From Mesorhizobium silamurunense (GTDB taxonomy: Bacteria > Pseudomonadota > Alphaproteobacteria > Rhizobiales > Rhizobiaceae), in assembly GCF_014843825.1 (NCBI RefSeq), contig NZ_JHQR01000173.1, positions 23,767 through 87,766 on the forward strand: DNA of 64,000 bases. Reading direction: 5' to 3'. The notes below the pieces were generated by a model. That model was given only the letters and a program-made list of their open reading frames with translations, was not told where the DNA came from and did not search any database. The translations under genes and the position numbers were made by a program. Shown here one piece after another: positions 1-9,321 of the stretch. Position 1 is the stretch's first letter. Every line of letters begins with the position of its first letter.

Positions 1-587
1 ATCATCGCCCGCTCGTCGGTGATGGCGCAGGTCTGCGCCAGGTCCTCGATCGACTTCAGCCTGGCCGCGATCGACGGCGCGCAGACGGGAAACACCTCTT
101 GCGCCAGCAGCAGCTCCGCCCGGCCGCCCGGCCATTTGCCGTCGCCCAGCCGGATGGCGATGTCGATGTCGGACCGGTCGAGGTCGGCGATCCGGGCGGA
201 AGCGTCGATCCGCAGCAAAACGTTCGGGTGCCGGGCGAAATGCCGCGACAGCCTGGGCAGCAGCCATTTCGAGGCGAAGGCCGGCGCCACCGACACCACC
301 AGCGTGCATTCGCTCGCCTCGTCAGCCAGCGCCATCGCTTGCGCGAGTTCGCGGAAGCCGGCGCTGAGTCGGGCCGTGAAGACGGTGCCGAATTCCGTCG
401 GCACAAGCCCTGCAGGCGTCCGCTCGAACAGTGCCTGGGCAAGCTGCTTTTCCGTGCGCTTGACCTGCTGGCTGACGGCGCTGACCGAGACGTTGAGCTC
501 GGCGGCCGCGGCCGCAAGCGAGCCCAGCCGGGCGACGGTTTCGACGGCGCGCAGGCCGTTGAGATGGACGCGGTTCAGCATAGCCAT
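1..587 (-). CDS. LysR-family transcriptional regulator, GcvA-like (C-terminus cut by window edge)
   Basis: About 195 residues are visible, beginning MAMLNRVHLNGLRAVE. Residues 6-63 form the LysR winged helix-turn-helix (LGSLAAAAAELNVSVSAVSQ), followed by the start of the periplasmic-binding-like effector domain. The stretch ASKWLLPRLSRHFARHPNV and the later DIAIRLGDG are typical of the GcvA/AmpR branch. An alternative ATG lies two codons in. The gene points left out of the window, away from the small ORF and MFS gene on its right, so a divergent target in that direction is possible. The effector is unknown. The family call is firm and the target is not known. Confidence 0.85.
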   Translation of the reverse strand, partial: MAMLNRVHLNGLRAVETVARLGSLAAAAAELNVSVSAVSQQVKRTEKQLAQALFERTPAGLVPTEFGTVFTARLSAGFRELAQAMALADEASECTLVVSVAPAFASKWLLPRLSRHFARHPNVLLRIDASARIADLDRSDIDIAIRLGDGKWPGGRAELLLAQEVFPVCAPSIAARLKSIEDLAQTCAITDERAM

Positions 588-684
588 TCAGTTTTTCTAA
601 ACTCTCTGGGCCGAAATCTCAATTGAAACCTGGCGCGGAAAGGCGGATTTTAGCGAGGCGAGCCAGACCGTGGAGGCAATCCGG

Positions 685-882
685 ATGAAGATTTTATCTT
701 TGCTGAAGGGGCTTTCCGGCGCCGAGCCAAGTCAGGTTCGGCCGGATGACAGCGAGGTCGCCCGCTGGGTCGTCGATCCGCTGTCGCATCCGGTGCTCGA
801 CACGATGTCGGAGCGCGAGCTCGGCGACATGCCGTTCCGGCTGACGGCGCATCGCACGGCTTACGAGACGACCTGCCACTGA
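685..882 (+). CDS. Small hypothetical protein (65 aa)
   Basis: The start was placed at the ATG that follows a good GGAGG eight bases upstream (672-676). The product begins MKILSLLKGL and has a short hydrophobic/basic N-terminus. A central segment, HPVLDTMSERELGDMPF, loosely recalls the LxxLSDxELxDIG signature of DUF1127 proteins, but the arginine-rich end of that family is missing. No function can be assigned. It lies between a leftward LysR gene and a rightward MFS gene, and the good ribosome-binding site is the main reason for calling it. Confidence 0.5.
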   Translation: MKILSLLKGLSGAEPSQVRPDDSEVARWVVDPLSHPVLDTMSERELGDMPFRLTAHRTAYETTCH

Positions 883-954
883 AAGGCAGCCTAACCGAAC
901 TGGCCCAACAGAAGCGCATTGTTTCGCCTGCGCACACACTTATGTTGCGCTGCA

Positions 955-2115
955 ATGAGCGCCGCTTCGCCATCTCCCTTGCGCCTCGCCATTGCCGGCA
1001 TGACGGCACTCGCCGTCGCCATGGGCATCGGCCGCTTCGTCTACACGCCGATCCTGCCCGGCATGATGGAGGAGTTGCACCTGACGCCGGCCGACGCCGG
1101 CTGGATCGCCTCCGCCAACTACCTCGGCTATCTCATCGGCGCGCTCGGCGCGGCCGGCGGCTGGGCGCATGGGCGCGAGCGTATGCTGATGTTCGCCAGC
1201 CTTGCCGCCAGCGCCGTGCTCGTGGGGCTCATGGGGCTGAACGAGACGATGGCCGCTTTCCTCGTCATCCGCTTCCTTGCCGGCCTCGCCAGCGCTTTCG
1301 TCATGGTATTCATGTCGTCGATCGTCTTCAGCCATCTCGCCCTGGCCGGCCGCGGCGACCTGCAAGCGCTGCATTTCGGCGGCGTCGGCCTGGGCATCGC
1401 GGCATCCTCGGCGCTGTTGGCCATTCTCGTCACGACCCACGCAGGCTGGCCCGCGGGCTGGCTGTGGTCGGGAGCGATTTCCGCTGTCGGCTTGCTCTTC
1501 GTAGCGCTGCTCGCGGGCTCCGCCACGCCCGCCAACGGCGTCGACGGGCCTGAACCGGCGCTGCCGAAGGACAGGTCGCTGACGAAGATGATCCTTGCCT
1601 ATGGGCTGTTCGGCTTCGGCTATGTGGTGACGGCCACCTTTCTGGTCGCCATCGTTCGCCAGGGCGGCGGCGGGCGCGTCTTCGAGGCCACCGTCTGGAT
1701 GGTCGCTGGCCTTGCCGGCTTCCCCTCGACCTGGTTCTGGCAGAAGTTCGCCGGCAGGATCGGTCTCTATCCCGCTTATGCCGTGAGCTGCCTGGTCGAG
1801 GTGGTCGGCGTCACCGCCAGCGTCGTCGTCAAAGGCTTCACCGGGCCGCTGCTCGCCGGTGTGCTTCTCGGCGGCACCTTCATCGCCATCACCGCTCTCG
1901 GCCTGCAAGCGGCAAGGCAGCTTGCGCCGCAGGCACCGCGCCGCATCTTCGCGGTGATGACGGCCGCCTTCGGCCTCGGCCAGATCATCGGCCCGATCGC
2001 CGCCGGCCTGCTCGCGCAGGCCTCGGGCAACTACGTGCTCGCCTCGATCATGGCCGCCGTTGCCTTGCTGCTCTCCGGCGTCATCGCCTGGTCGGCTGCG
2101 CCAAAATCGCCATGA
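955..2115 (+). CDS. YbfB/YjiJ-family MFS transporter
   Basis: A 386-residue integral membrane protein with about 12 predicted helices. The N-terminal signature GIGRFVYTPILPGM (around residues 24-37) is characteristic of the YbfB/YjiJ group of the major facilitator superfamily. These are proton-driven transporters of unknown substrate. The ATG at 955 (MSAASPSPLRL) was preferred over an upstream in-frame TTG because it begins just ahead of the first membrane helix. The gene stands alone, with the unrelated bacA 120 bp downstream. The family is clear, but neither substrate nor direction of transport can be read from sequence. Confidence 0.85.
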   Translation: MSAASPSPLRLAIAGMTALAVAMGIGRFVYTPILPGMMEELHLTPADAGWIASANYLGYLIGALGAAGGWAHGRERMLMFASLAASAVLVGLMGLNETMAAFLVIRFLAGLASAFVMVFMSSIVFSHLALAGRGDLQALHFGGVGLGIAASSALLAILVTTHAGWPAGWLWSGAISAVGLLFVALLAGSATPANGVDGPEPALPKDRSLTKMILAYGLFGFGYVVTATFLVAIVRQGGGGRVFEATVWMVAGLAGFPSTWFWQKFAGRIGLYPAYAVSCLVEVVGVTASVVVKGFTGPLLAGVLLGGTFIAITALGLQAARQLAPQAPRRIFAVMTAAFGLGQIIGPIAAGLLAQASGNYVLASIMAAVALLLSGVIAWSAAPKSP

Positions 2116-2238
2116 TTTGTGGTCTTGCTCGAGGCCGGGCATCGGGCACGGGCATTTTCTTTCCCACTAATGTGTGACTTTATGCCCGCCGAACAGCAAC
2201 GCCGCTGATTTGCGGTCAGACCGAGGAAACCCGCCACA

Positions 2239-3501
2239 GTGTTCGTATCCTTCTTCCCGCAGCCGAAGCTTTTCTTCACCTCGGCGATCGTATGGAGCGC
2301 GGTCATGGTGATCGTGTGGTTTCTGGGCGGTGAGCAGATCGGCGCTCTAATCGGATTACCTGCCGCCGCTTCGGAGGCCCCACCTATCATAGGCGTGTCA
2401 GTATTTTGGTCGCCCCCATTTCTTTGGTTCTACATCTACTTTGCACTAGGCGTGATGGCCTTTTATGCCTTCTGGCAACTGTATTCCCCACACCAGTGGT
2501 CAGGTTGGTCGATCCTCGGCAGTTCGCTGATCCTGTTCACAACCTATTTTCAGGTACAGGTCAGTGTCGCGATCAATGCCTGGTACGGGCCGTTTTGGGA
2601 CCTTATTCAGGGCATCGTCAGCAAAAGCGTGAAGGCCACGGAAAGTGATGTTTACGCGCAAATAATAACGTTCCTCGGTATCGCTCTTGTCGCCGTTACC
2701 GTGCTGGTTTTGACGAATTTCTTTGTCAGCCACTGGGTGTTTCGTTGGCGCACCGCAATGAACCATTACTACATGTCGCATTGGCCTAGATTGCGCCAGA
2801 TCGAGGGCGCCGCCCAGCGCGTGCAGGAAGACACGATGCGGTTCTCCCGGATCATGGAAGACCTCGGCACGAGCTTCGTCGATTCGATAATGACGCTGAT
2901 CGCCTTCATGCCGATTTTGCTCGGCTACTCCAAGCATATCACGGTGCTACCATTCGTCGGTCAGGTTCCGCAGCCGCTTGTTCTTGCTGCGATCTTCTGG
3001 GCGATCTTCGGCACCGTGTGCATTGCCGCCGCGGGTATAAAGCTTCCTGGCCTGCAGTTCCGCAATCAGCGGGTCGAAGCCGCCTATCGGAAGGAGCTTG
3101 TCTATGGCGAGGACCATGCCGACCGGGCCCAGCCGTTGACCACCGCCGAGCTGTTCGCCAATGTCCGCCACAATTACTTCCGGCTCTATTTCCACTACGT
3201 CTATTTCAATGTGGTCCGCTACCTTTATTTGCAGCTCAATACCGTCTTCCCTTATTTCCTGATGGTACCTTCGCTGATAGCTGGTACGTTGACGCTGGGT
3301 CTGATCAACCAGATCAGTTCCGCCTTCTCGCAGGTGACGAGTTCCTTCCAGTATCTGGTCAATTCCTGGTCGACGATTGTCGAGCTTCTATCGGTCCATA
3401 AGCGCCTGCGTGCTTTCGAAGCCACGATCAAGGGCGAGCCGTTGCCGGACATCGACCAGCGCTTCGTCGAGCGCCAGGCGCAGGAGGCGGATCCAGCCTG
3501 A
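2239..3501 (+). CDS. bacA: BacA/SbmA-type inner-membrane peptide transporter
   Basis: A 420-residue protein starting at GTG, of the usual SbmA/BacA length, with an N-terminus ([12 protein letters not shown]) close to rhizobial BacA. Several hydrophobic helices are visible, and the C-terminal half is conserved ([20 protein letters not shown], then [20 protein letters not shown]), a region similar to the membrane part of ABC exporters but without an ATPase. The family imports antimicrobial and other peptides using the proton gradient. In rhizobia BacA is needed for bacteroid survival against host NCR peptides and affects very-long-chain fatty acids of lipid A. The first third is visibly less GC-rich than neighbouring genes. 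Confidence 0.93.
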   Translation: MFVSFFPQPKLFFTSAIVWSAVMVIVWFLGGEQIGALIGLPAAASEAPPIIGVSVFWSPPFLWFYIYFALGVMAFYAFWQLYSPHQWSGWSILGSSLILFTTYFQVQVSVAINAWYGPFWDLIQGIVSKSVKATESDVYAQIITFLGIALVAVTVLVLTNFFVSHWVFRWRTAMNHYYMSHWPRLRQIEGAAQRVQEDTMRFSRIMEDLGTSFVDSIMTLIAFMPILLGYSKHITVLPFVGQVPQPLVLAAIFWAIFGTVCIAAAGIKLPGLQFRNQRVEAAYRKELVYGEDHADRAQPLTTAELFANVRHNYFRLYFHYVYFNVVRYLYLQLNTVFPYFLMVPSLIAGTLTLGLINQISSAFSQVTSSFQYLVNSWSTIVELLSVHKRLRAFEATIKGEPLPDIDQRFVERQAQEADPA

Positions 3502-3529
3502 TCAATATTGGGTGGGTGTGGGCGGCGGC

Positions 3530-4546
3530 TCAACCGCCCGCCATCGCCTGCCTGTCGCTGACGCGCTGCCGCGCGACATAGTCGCGGAAGCTGATGCATT
3601 CGACCTGCTGCATGACGCAAACCTCGCCGGCAAAGCGCTCCAGCGCGTTCCAGTAGGTGCCGCCGTTCATCTGTGTGAAGTGGAAGCCGAGCTCGAGCGG
3701 AAGTCGTTTGCCATTGTATTGGGCATCGAACGCGGCGCGGAACGCGTGGTAGGCGCGATCGGCGAACTCACCCGCCATCGACGGTCTCTCGAAGCCGCCC
3801 GAATGGCGGACATAGAGATTGTAGTCCATGGCGACCACCGGTTTCGATTTCGGCCCCTCCGGAATCTGCGGCAGCGCAAAGCCAATGATGCCGTTCTTTG
3901 TCGGCGGCACGGCAGGGCCGTTCGAGACACCGCTCGCGTCGTACTGGAAGCCGGCCTCGGGCAGCGCTTCGTAAAGCGCCTTGTCGGTCGACAGGTACGG
4001 CGCGCGAAAGCCGATCACGGCACGGCGCGCGAAATCGCGCCAGCCGGGCGGCTCCGGCGAAATGCCGCTGATCGCATAGGCATTTTCGAGGATGTGCCGG
4101 AATGCGGCGAACTCGGCCAGCCAGTCGGCCTTGCTCCAGTCCTTGCCGTCGAAATGGCCGCAGGCATGGCTGCCGATATCGTGGCCTTCGGCGGCCGCGA
4201 GCCGGATCTGTTCCAGCCTGTCCGCCACCTCCTGCTTCGAGGCGGCAAAGCCGATATTCGATTTGCCGGCGCCCTTGCCGGGTGCGGTGTACTCACTGCG
4301 TGTCTCCGGCGAGAGCAGGAAGACGCAGGACAGAAAATAGGTGAAATGCGCGCCGGTGCGCTTTGCCAGCGCGCGGCTGCGTTCCCATTGCGAGATCTCG
4401 CGCGCGCTGTCGAAAGAGATAAGCACGATCTGCTTTGGCCTCGCCGGCATGGACTCCGGCGGTTTGGGCGGATCGGCGAAGACCGCGGCAACGGAGCTGG
4501 CAAGCGAAGCGAGACTGAGCGCAAGGACGCGGAACGGATGTGGCAC
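3530..4546 (-). CDS. Secreted polysaccharide deacetylase-like protein with variant motif 1
   Basis: About 338 residues. The frame stays open another 320 bp upstream over the start of the divergent gene; I chose the GTG at 4546 because GAAGG lies six bases ahead and it puts a signal peptide (HPFRVLALSLASLASSVAA) at the N-terminus. The NodB/CE4 fold is supported by motif 2 (GSHACGHFDG, His-x3-His) and motif 3 (GFRAPYL). Motif 1 reads ISFDSAREIS instead of TFDDGP: the catalytic-base Asp is kept, but the second, metal-binding Asp is Ser. A periplasmic sugar or peptidoglycan deacetylase is likely; substrate and activity are uncertain. Confidence 0.75.
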   Translation of the reverse strand: MPHPFRVLALSLASLASSVAAVFADPPKPPESMPARPKQIVLISFDSAREISQWERSRALAKRTGAHFTYFLSCVFLLSPETRSEYTAPGKGAGKSNIGFAASKQEVADRLEQIRLAAAEGHDIGSHACGHFDGKDWSKADWLAEFAAFRHILENAYAISGISPEPPGWRDFARRAVIGFRAPYLSTDKALYEALPEAGFQYDASGVSNGPAVPPTKNGIIGFALPQIPEGPKSKPVVAMDYNLYVRHSGGFERPSMAGEFADRAYHAFRAAFDAQYNGKRLPLELGFHFTQMNGGTYWNALERFAGEVCVMQQVECISFRDYVARQRVSDRQAMAGG

Positions 4547-4748
4547 AGGCAACCTTCGGAGACATCTTCTGATGATTGGAATACCGGCTATTGCCCAATT
4601 GTGGCATCGGTACGTTGCGCCCCGGCTGGAAGCCGCCCTGGCTTGTCCCGCCGATTTTCCGGCGATCCCCCTTCCATGCCGACAAAATTTCGCTAAAACG
4701 CGGGGCTCAAGAAGCGCCCCGTTCCGGGGCTGCAATGGTTTTTGATTG

Positions 4749-5414
4749 ATGTCCGACGACAGTTTTATCCGCGAAGTCAACGAAGAGATTCGTCGCGAGC
4801 AGGCGCAGGCGCTGTGGGACCGTTTTGGCCCGGCCCTGCTTGGCCTGGCCATCCTTGTGGTGGTCGGCACCGCCGCCTTCGTCGGCTACCGCTACTGGGA
4901 CGAGACCCGCGCCAACCAGTCGGGCGATGCCTTCTCGCAGGCTCTCAAGCTCGCCAATGACGGCAAGAACGATGAGGCGATCGCCGCCCTCGATCAGCTG
5001 GAGAAGGATGGCTATGGCGCCTATCCGCTGCTCGCCCGCATGCGCGCCGCGACCGTCAAGGCCGACAAGGGCGATGTCGACGCCGCCGTCAAGGATTTCG
5101 ACGCGGTCGCCGCCGACAGTGCCATTCCCGCCGGCATCCGCGATATGGCGCGGCTGAGGGCGGCGCTGCTGCTGGTCGACCACGGCTCGTTTGCCGATGT
5201 CTCCAGCCGGGTCGAGGCGCTCACCGCCGACACCAACCCGCTGCGCAGCTCGGCGCGCGAGGCGCTCGGCCTTGCCGCCTGGAAGGAAGGCAAGTCGGCT
5301 GACGCGCTCAAACTGTTCGACCAGATTGCTTCGGATGACGGCGCCCCGCGCAATGCGCGCCAGCGGGCGACGCTGATGTCCGAACTGATCCGCGGGTCGG
5401 GCAACGCGTCGTGA
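4749..5414 (+). CDS. YfgM-like tetratricopeptide membrane protein
   Basis: A 221-residue protein (MSDDSFIREVNEEIRREQ) with one N-terminal transmembrane segment (about residues 28-46, GPALLGLAILVVVGTAAFVGY) and a helical TPR-like region exposed to the periplasm. This matches the TPR_21/YfgM family, an ancillary SecYEG-associated protein thought to help periplasmic chaperones. The gene ends six bases before der; a YfgM-type gene next to engA/der is a common bacterial arrangement and the two are probably cotranscribed. The ATG at 4749 was preferred over a TTG one codon earlier. Confidence 0.8.
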   Translation: MSDDSFIREVNEEIRREQAQALWDRFGPALLGLAILVVVGTAAFVGYRYWDETRANQSGDAFSQALKLANDGKNDEAIAALDQLEKDGYGAYPLLARMRAATVKADKGDVDAAVKDFDAVAADSAIPAGIRDMARLRAALLLVDHGSFADVSSRVEALTADTNPLRSSAREALGLAAWKEGKSADALKLFDQIASDDGAPRNARQRATLMSELIRGSGNAS

Positions 5415-5420
5415 CCTCGG

Positions 5421-6851
5421 ATGTCATTCAAAGTCGCCATCATCGGCCGGCCTAACGTCGGCAAATCGACCCTTTTCAATCGGCTGGTGGGAAGGAAGCT
5501 GGCGCTTGTCGACGACACGCCGGGCGTGACGCGCGACCGTCGCGTTCACGCAGCCAAGCTCTACGATCTTCACTTCGACGTCATCGACACCGCCGGCTTC
5601 GAGGATGCGGCTGCCTCGACGCTGCCCGGCCGCATGCGCCAGCAGACCGAGATCGCGATCCGCGAGGCCGACCTGATCTTTTTCACCGTCGATGCCAAGT
5701 CCGGGCTGATGCCCGACGACCGCACATTCGCCGAAGTCGTGCGCAAGTCCGGCAAGCCGGTCGTGGTGGTCGCGAACAAAGCCGAGGCGCGTGGCGCGCA
5801 AGGCGGCATGCTGGAGGCCTGGGAGCTCGGTCTCGGCGAGCCGATCCCCGTTTCGGCCGAGCACGGCCAGGGCATGCCCGATCTCCGCGACGCTGTGATC
5901 GCCGCGCTCGGCGAGGAACGTGCCTTCGGCGAGGACGAAGAAGAGCCAGGCGACGAGATCGCCGTCAGCGAGGTGCTGATCGGCGAGGACATCGCCGACC
6001 CTGATGCCGAGCCTGCCTATGATGACAGCAAGCCGCTGCGCATCGCCGTCGTCGGCCGCCCCAATGCCGGCAAGTCGACGCTGATCAACGCGTTGATCGG
6101 CGAGGAGCGGCTGCTGACCGGCCCGGAGGCCGGCATCACCCGCGATTCCATCTCCGTTGACTGGGACTGGCGCGGCCGCCGCATCAAACTTTTCGACACG
6201 GCCGGCATGCGGCGCAAGTCGAAGGTCCAGGAAAAGCTCGAGAAGCTTTCGGTACAGGACGGCCTTCGCGCCATCCGTTTCGCCGAGATCGTCATCATCG
6301 TGCTCGACGCCACCATCCCCTTCGAGAAGCAGGACCTGCAACTCGCCGATCTGATCATCCGGGAGGGCCGCGCGCCGGTGATCGCCTTCAACAAATGGGA
6401 CCTGATCGACAACCCGCAGGAGCTTCTCGCCGAACTGCGTGAGAAGACAGGGCGGCTCTTGCCGCAGGTGCGCGGCATCCAGGCGGTGACGGTCTCGGCC
6501 GAGACCGGACGCGGCCTCGACAGGCTGATGGAGAGCATCATCAAGACGCACAAGGTGTGGAACAGCCGCGTCTCCACCGGCAAGCTCAACCGCTGGCTGG
6601 AAGGCATTCTGGCGCATCATCCGCCGCCCGCCGTCGCCGGCCGCCGGCTGAAGATCAAATATGTCACGCAGGCCAAGACCCGCCCGCCGGGCTTCGTGGT
6701 GTCGTGCTCGCGGCCGGACGTGATGCCGCAATCCTATGTCCGCTACCTGTCGAACAGCCTGCGCGAGGCCTTCGATATGCCCGGCGTGCCGATCCGCATC
6801 GCGCTGCGCACCTCGGATAACCCCTTTGCCGGCCGGGCGAAGAAGCGCTGA
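5421..6851 (+). CDS. der: Ribosome-associated GTPase Der (EngA)
   Basis: A 476-residue protein with two tandem GTPase domains and a C-terminal KH-like domain, the architecture unique to Der. Domain 1 has [12 protein letters not shown] (residues 9-20), DTAG and NKAE. Domain 2 has [12 protein letters not shown] (about 212-223), DTAGMRRKS and NKWD. The acidic linker (EDEEEPGDE) separates them. Der is essential for late 50S ribosomal subunit assembly. It follows the YfgM-like gene by six bases, consistent with an operon. Length and motifs are complete. Confidence 0.97.
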   Translation: MSFKVAIIGRPNVGKSTLFNRLVGRKLALVDDTPGVTRDRRVHAAKLYDLHFDVIDTAGFEDAAASTLPGRMRQQTEIAIREADLIFFTVDAKSGLMPDDRTFAEVVRKSGKPVVVVANKAEARGAQGGMLEAWELGLGEPIPVSAEHGQGMPDLRDAVIAALGEERAFGEDEEEPGDEIAVSEVLIGEDIADPDAEPAYDDSKPLRIAVVGRPNAGKSTLINALIGEERLLTGPEAGITRDSISVDWDWRGRRIKLFDTAGMRRKSKVQEKLEKLSVQDGLRAIRFAEIVIIVLDATIPFEKQDLQLADLIIREGRAPVIAFNKWDLIDNPQELLAELREKTGRLLPQVRGIQAVTVSAETGRGLDRLMESIIKTHKVWNSRVSTGKLNRWLEGILAHHPPPAVAGRRLKIKYVTQAKTRPPGFVVSCSRPDVMPQSYVRYLSNSLREAFDMPGVPIRIALRTSDNPFAGRAKKR

Positions 6852-6865
6852 GGCAGACCTAGAGA

Positions 6866-7786
6866 CTAAGCCACTTTCAGCAGCTTCTCTTTCATCTCGG
6901 CGCTTTCAGGCAGCGCCTCGAAAGCCGCCTGCAACAGAATGTCGGCCAGCCGCGCGGCCACCGGATCGAGCTCGGCATCCTTCTGATGCAGATGCAGCGC
7001 CATCTTCGGCAAGGCCGGCAAGCCGAGCAGACCGGGCGCGAGCGCCCTGACATTAGCGGGCAGGCCGATATCGGTGCGGATCGTCAGCCCAAGACCGGCC
7101 GCGACAGCCGCCCAGATGCCGCCAAGGCTGGGGCTCGAGAACGCCATGCGCCAGGCAAGCCCGGCCCGGTCGAGCGTCTCTGTCGCCACGGTGCGCAGCA
7201 GGCAGGGCGCCTCGAACACCACCAGTGGCAGCGCTTCGCCGTGGCGTGCGTCCGCCTCGATCTGTTTCGCCGGACCGATCCAGCGCGCCTGCACATCGGC
7301 GACATGCCGGCTGTATGGCAGCGTCGTGCCGTCGTGCCAGGCGAGCGCGATGTCGAGGCTGCCGGCAAGGACGCGTTCGGCGAGTTCATGGCTGCGTCCG
7401 ATCCGCGCTTCGATCCGGACCTTGGGGTGGGCGCGGGCGAAGCGGCCGAGCACTTCCGGCAGCACGGCTTCGCCGAAATCCTCCTGCAGGCCGAGCCGCA
7501 CCCAGCCTTCCAGCTCGACATCGCGGATGGCGGAAGCCGCCTCGTCATTGAGCTCGATCAGACGCCGCGCATAGCCGAGCATGGTCTCGCCGGCCTCGGT
7601 AAGCGCCAGGCCGCGCCCTGCCTTGCGGAAGATCGGCGTCGCCGCCTGCTCCTCCAGCTTCTTCAACTGCGCGCTGACGGCGGAGGTCGAGCGGCCGAGC
7701 CTTTCAGCCGCCTTGGCGAAGCTGCCGAGTTCCATGCCGGTGACGAAGGTCCTGAGGACGTCGAGGTCGAACGTGACGCGTCGCAT
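6866..7786 (-). CDS. LysR-family transcriptional regulator
   Basis: A 306-residue protein. The ATG at 7786 (MRRVTFDLDVLRTF) was chosen over one 57 bp upstream because AAGGA sits seven bases before it. The N-terminal helix-turn-helix (SFAKAAERLGRSTSAVSAQL) and the LysR substrate-binding domain are both present. It is divergently transcribed from an MFS gene starting 118 bp away; LysR regulators often control the divergent gene, so that transporter is its likely target (inference). The effector is unknown. It converges on der with only 14 bp between the stops. Confidence 0.9.
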   Translation of the reverse strand: MRRVTFDLDVLRTFVTGMELGSFAKAAERLGRSTSAVSAQLKKLEEQAATPIFRKAGRGLALTEAGETMLGYARRLIELNDEAASAIRDVELEGWVRLGLQEDFGEAVLPEVLGRFARAHPKVRIEARIGRSHELAERVLAGSLDIALAWHDGTTLPYSRHVADVQARWIGPAKQIEADARHGEALPLVVFEAPCLLRTVATETLDRAGLAWRMAFSSPSLGGIWAAVAAGLGLTIRTDIGLPANVRALAPGLLGLPALPKMALHLHQKDAELDPVAARLADILLQAAFEALPESAEMKEKLLKVA

Positions 7787-7903
7787 AAGATCGTCCTTAT
7801 TTTCAGGATTGTCGATCAAGAACTTCCTGATTTTATGAATCAAGCTATGGCGCTACATCCGCCCCGTCAAGGCCGGTCGGCCGGCCGTCACGGGAATGGA
7901 ATC

Positions 7904-9178
7904 ATGTCAGCCATCGTCACCCGCAACCAATGCCAGCCGTCTGGGCGAGGCATCACCGCCTCGGCCGGTTGGAGCTTCGGACCCAACCATCGCTGGAAGG
8001 TGCTGGGCATCGGCGTCGCCGCCAATGCCGGCTTCTCCGCCACCTTCTCCGGCATACCGGCAACCGCTGTGGTGATGCGCCAGGGCTATCAGCTCGACAA
8101 TGCCTCGCTTGGACTGGCGCTCGGTCTTCTCGGCCTCGGCGTGGCGCTCAGCGAACTGCCCTGGGGCGTGCTCACCGACCGTTGGGGCGACCGCCGCGTG
8201 CTCTTGACCGGGCTCGGCGCGACGGCGGCATGGCTTCTCATCATGGCGATGCTCGTCGTGCCGACGAAAACAAACGTTCCCGGCGTCACGCTGCTGTCGG
8301 CAAGCCTGCTCGTTGCCGGGCTGCTCGGCGGCAGCGTCAACGGTTCCAGCGGCCGTGCCATCATGGGCTGGTTCGGTGAAGGCGAGCGCGGCTTCGCCAT
8401 GAGCATAAGACAGACGGCGGTGCCGCTCGGCGGCGGGCTCGGCGCGCTCGTCTTGCCTTCGCTAGCTGTGGCCTTGGGCTTTGTCGCTGTCTTCGGTCTG
8501 CTTGCGGCTCTATCCGCGCTCTCGGCTTTCTTCGCCTGGCGCTGGCTGTACGAGCCGCCGACGCAAGGCGACGCGCACGGCGCCGCCGCGACGAGCGGTC
8601 CGGCGCCGCTGCGCAACATCGAGGTCTGGCGCATCTCGACGGCTATCGGTTTACTCTGCTTCCCGCAGGTGGCGGTGCTCACCTTTGCCGCCGTCTTCCT
8701 GCACGACTTCGCCGGCATGGGCACATGGGTAACCAGCGCCAGTCTTGCCCTCGTGCAGACCGGCGCCATGGTGATGCGCGTCTGGAGCGGCCGCTTCACC
8801 GACCGCCACGGAAACCGCCGGCCGTTCTTGAAATTCTGCAGCGTGCTCAGCGCGCTGGCCTTCCTGGTCCTGTGGCTGCTAGTGATCGTGGCGGCAACGC
8901 AGCCGGCGCTGATGCTGCTCCTTCCCGCCATGGTGGTCGTGGCCGGCATCTCCGTCTCGGCCTGGCACGGCGTTGCCTATACCGAACTGGCGACGCTTGC
9001 CGGCGCTGGCCATGTCGGCACCGCGCTCAGCCTCGCCAACACCCTCGTCTTCGTCGGCTTCTGCCTGGTGCCGATCGCCATTCCCTGGCTGTTGCTTCTG
9101 TTCGCATGGCCGGGCGTGTGGCTCGCAGCCGCGATATGCGCGGCGATCGCCTGGCCGATCTTCCTGCGCACCGCCTGA
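7904..9178 (+). CDS. Major facilitator superfamily transporter
   Basis: A 424-residue integral membrane protein. The frame is open much further upstream across the LysR gene, but the ATG at 7904 follows a GGAATGGA ribosome site and begins just before the first helix. MFS motif A is visible between helices 2 and 3 (GVLTDRWGDRRVLL) and again in the second half (GRFTDRHGNRR), giving the usual 6+6 arrangement. The substrate is unknown. It is probably regulated by the divergent LysR gene at 6866-7786, with which it shares a 118-bp intergenic region. Confidence 0.87.
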   Translation: MSAIVTRNQCQPSGRGITASAGWSFGPNHRWKVLGIGVAANAGFSATFSGIPATAVVMRQGYQLDNASLGLALGLLGLGVALSELPWGVLTDRWGDRRVLLTGLGATAAWLLIMAMLVVPTKTNVPGVTLLSASLLVAGLLGGSVNGSSGRAIMGWFGEGERGFAMSIRQTAVPLGGGLGALVLPSLAVALGFVAVFGLLAALSALSAFFAWRWLYEPPTQGDAHGAAATSGPAPLRNIEVWRISTAIGLLCFPQVAVLTFAAVFLHDFAGMGTWVTSASLALVQTGAMVMRVWSGRFTDRHGNRRPFLKFCSVLSALAFLVLWLLVIVAATQPALMLLLPAMVVVAGISVSAWHGVAYTELATLAGAGHVGTALSLANTLVFVGFCLVPIAIPWLLLLFAWPGVWLAAAICAAIAWPIFLRTA

Positions 9179-9321
9179 TTCCTGGCCAGCTTTCCACAGC
9201 AGTGGGAAGCCGGCTTGCCTTCAACATAAAATAAACACGATCGATGTCGTTAACCCGGCATCAAGGTTAATGCATCATTTTGGCTCTCCAGTCGGGTCAG
9301 TAGCGTTTCCTGGAGAGTTCC

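Noticed and set aside
940..2142. A 400-residue open frame on the minus strand over the MFS gene
   Set aside because: It is the mirror of a high-GC coding gene; the product is low-complexity, rich in Gly, Asp, His and Arg, with no domain, while the plus-strand frame is a clear transporter.
4547..4870. Upstream extension of the polysaccharide deacetylase
   Set aside because: It overlaps the start of the divergent YfgM-like gene and would place the signal peptide in mid-protein.
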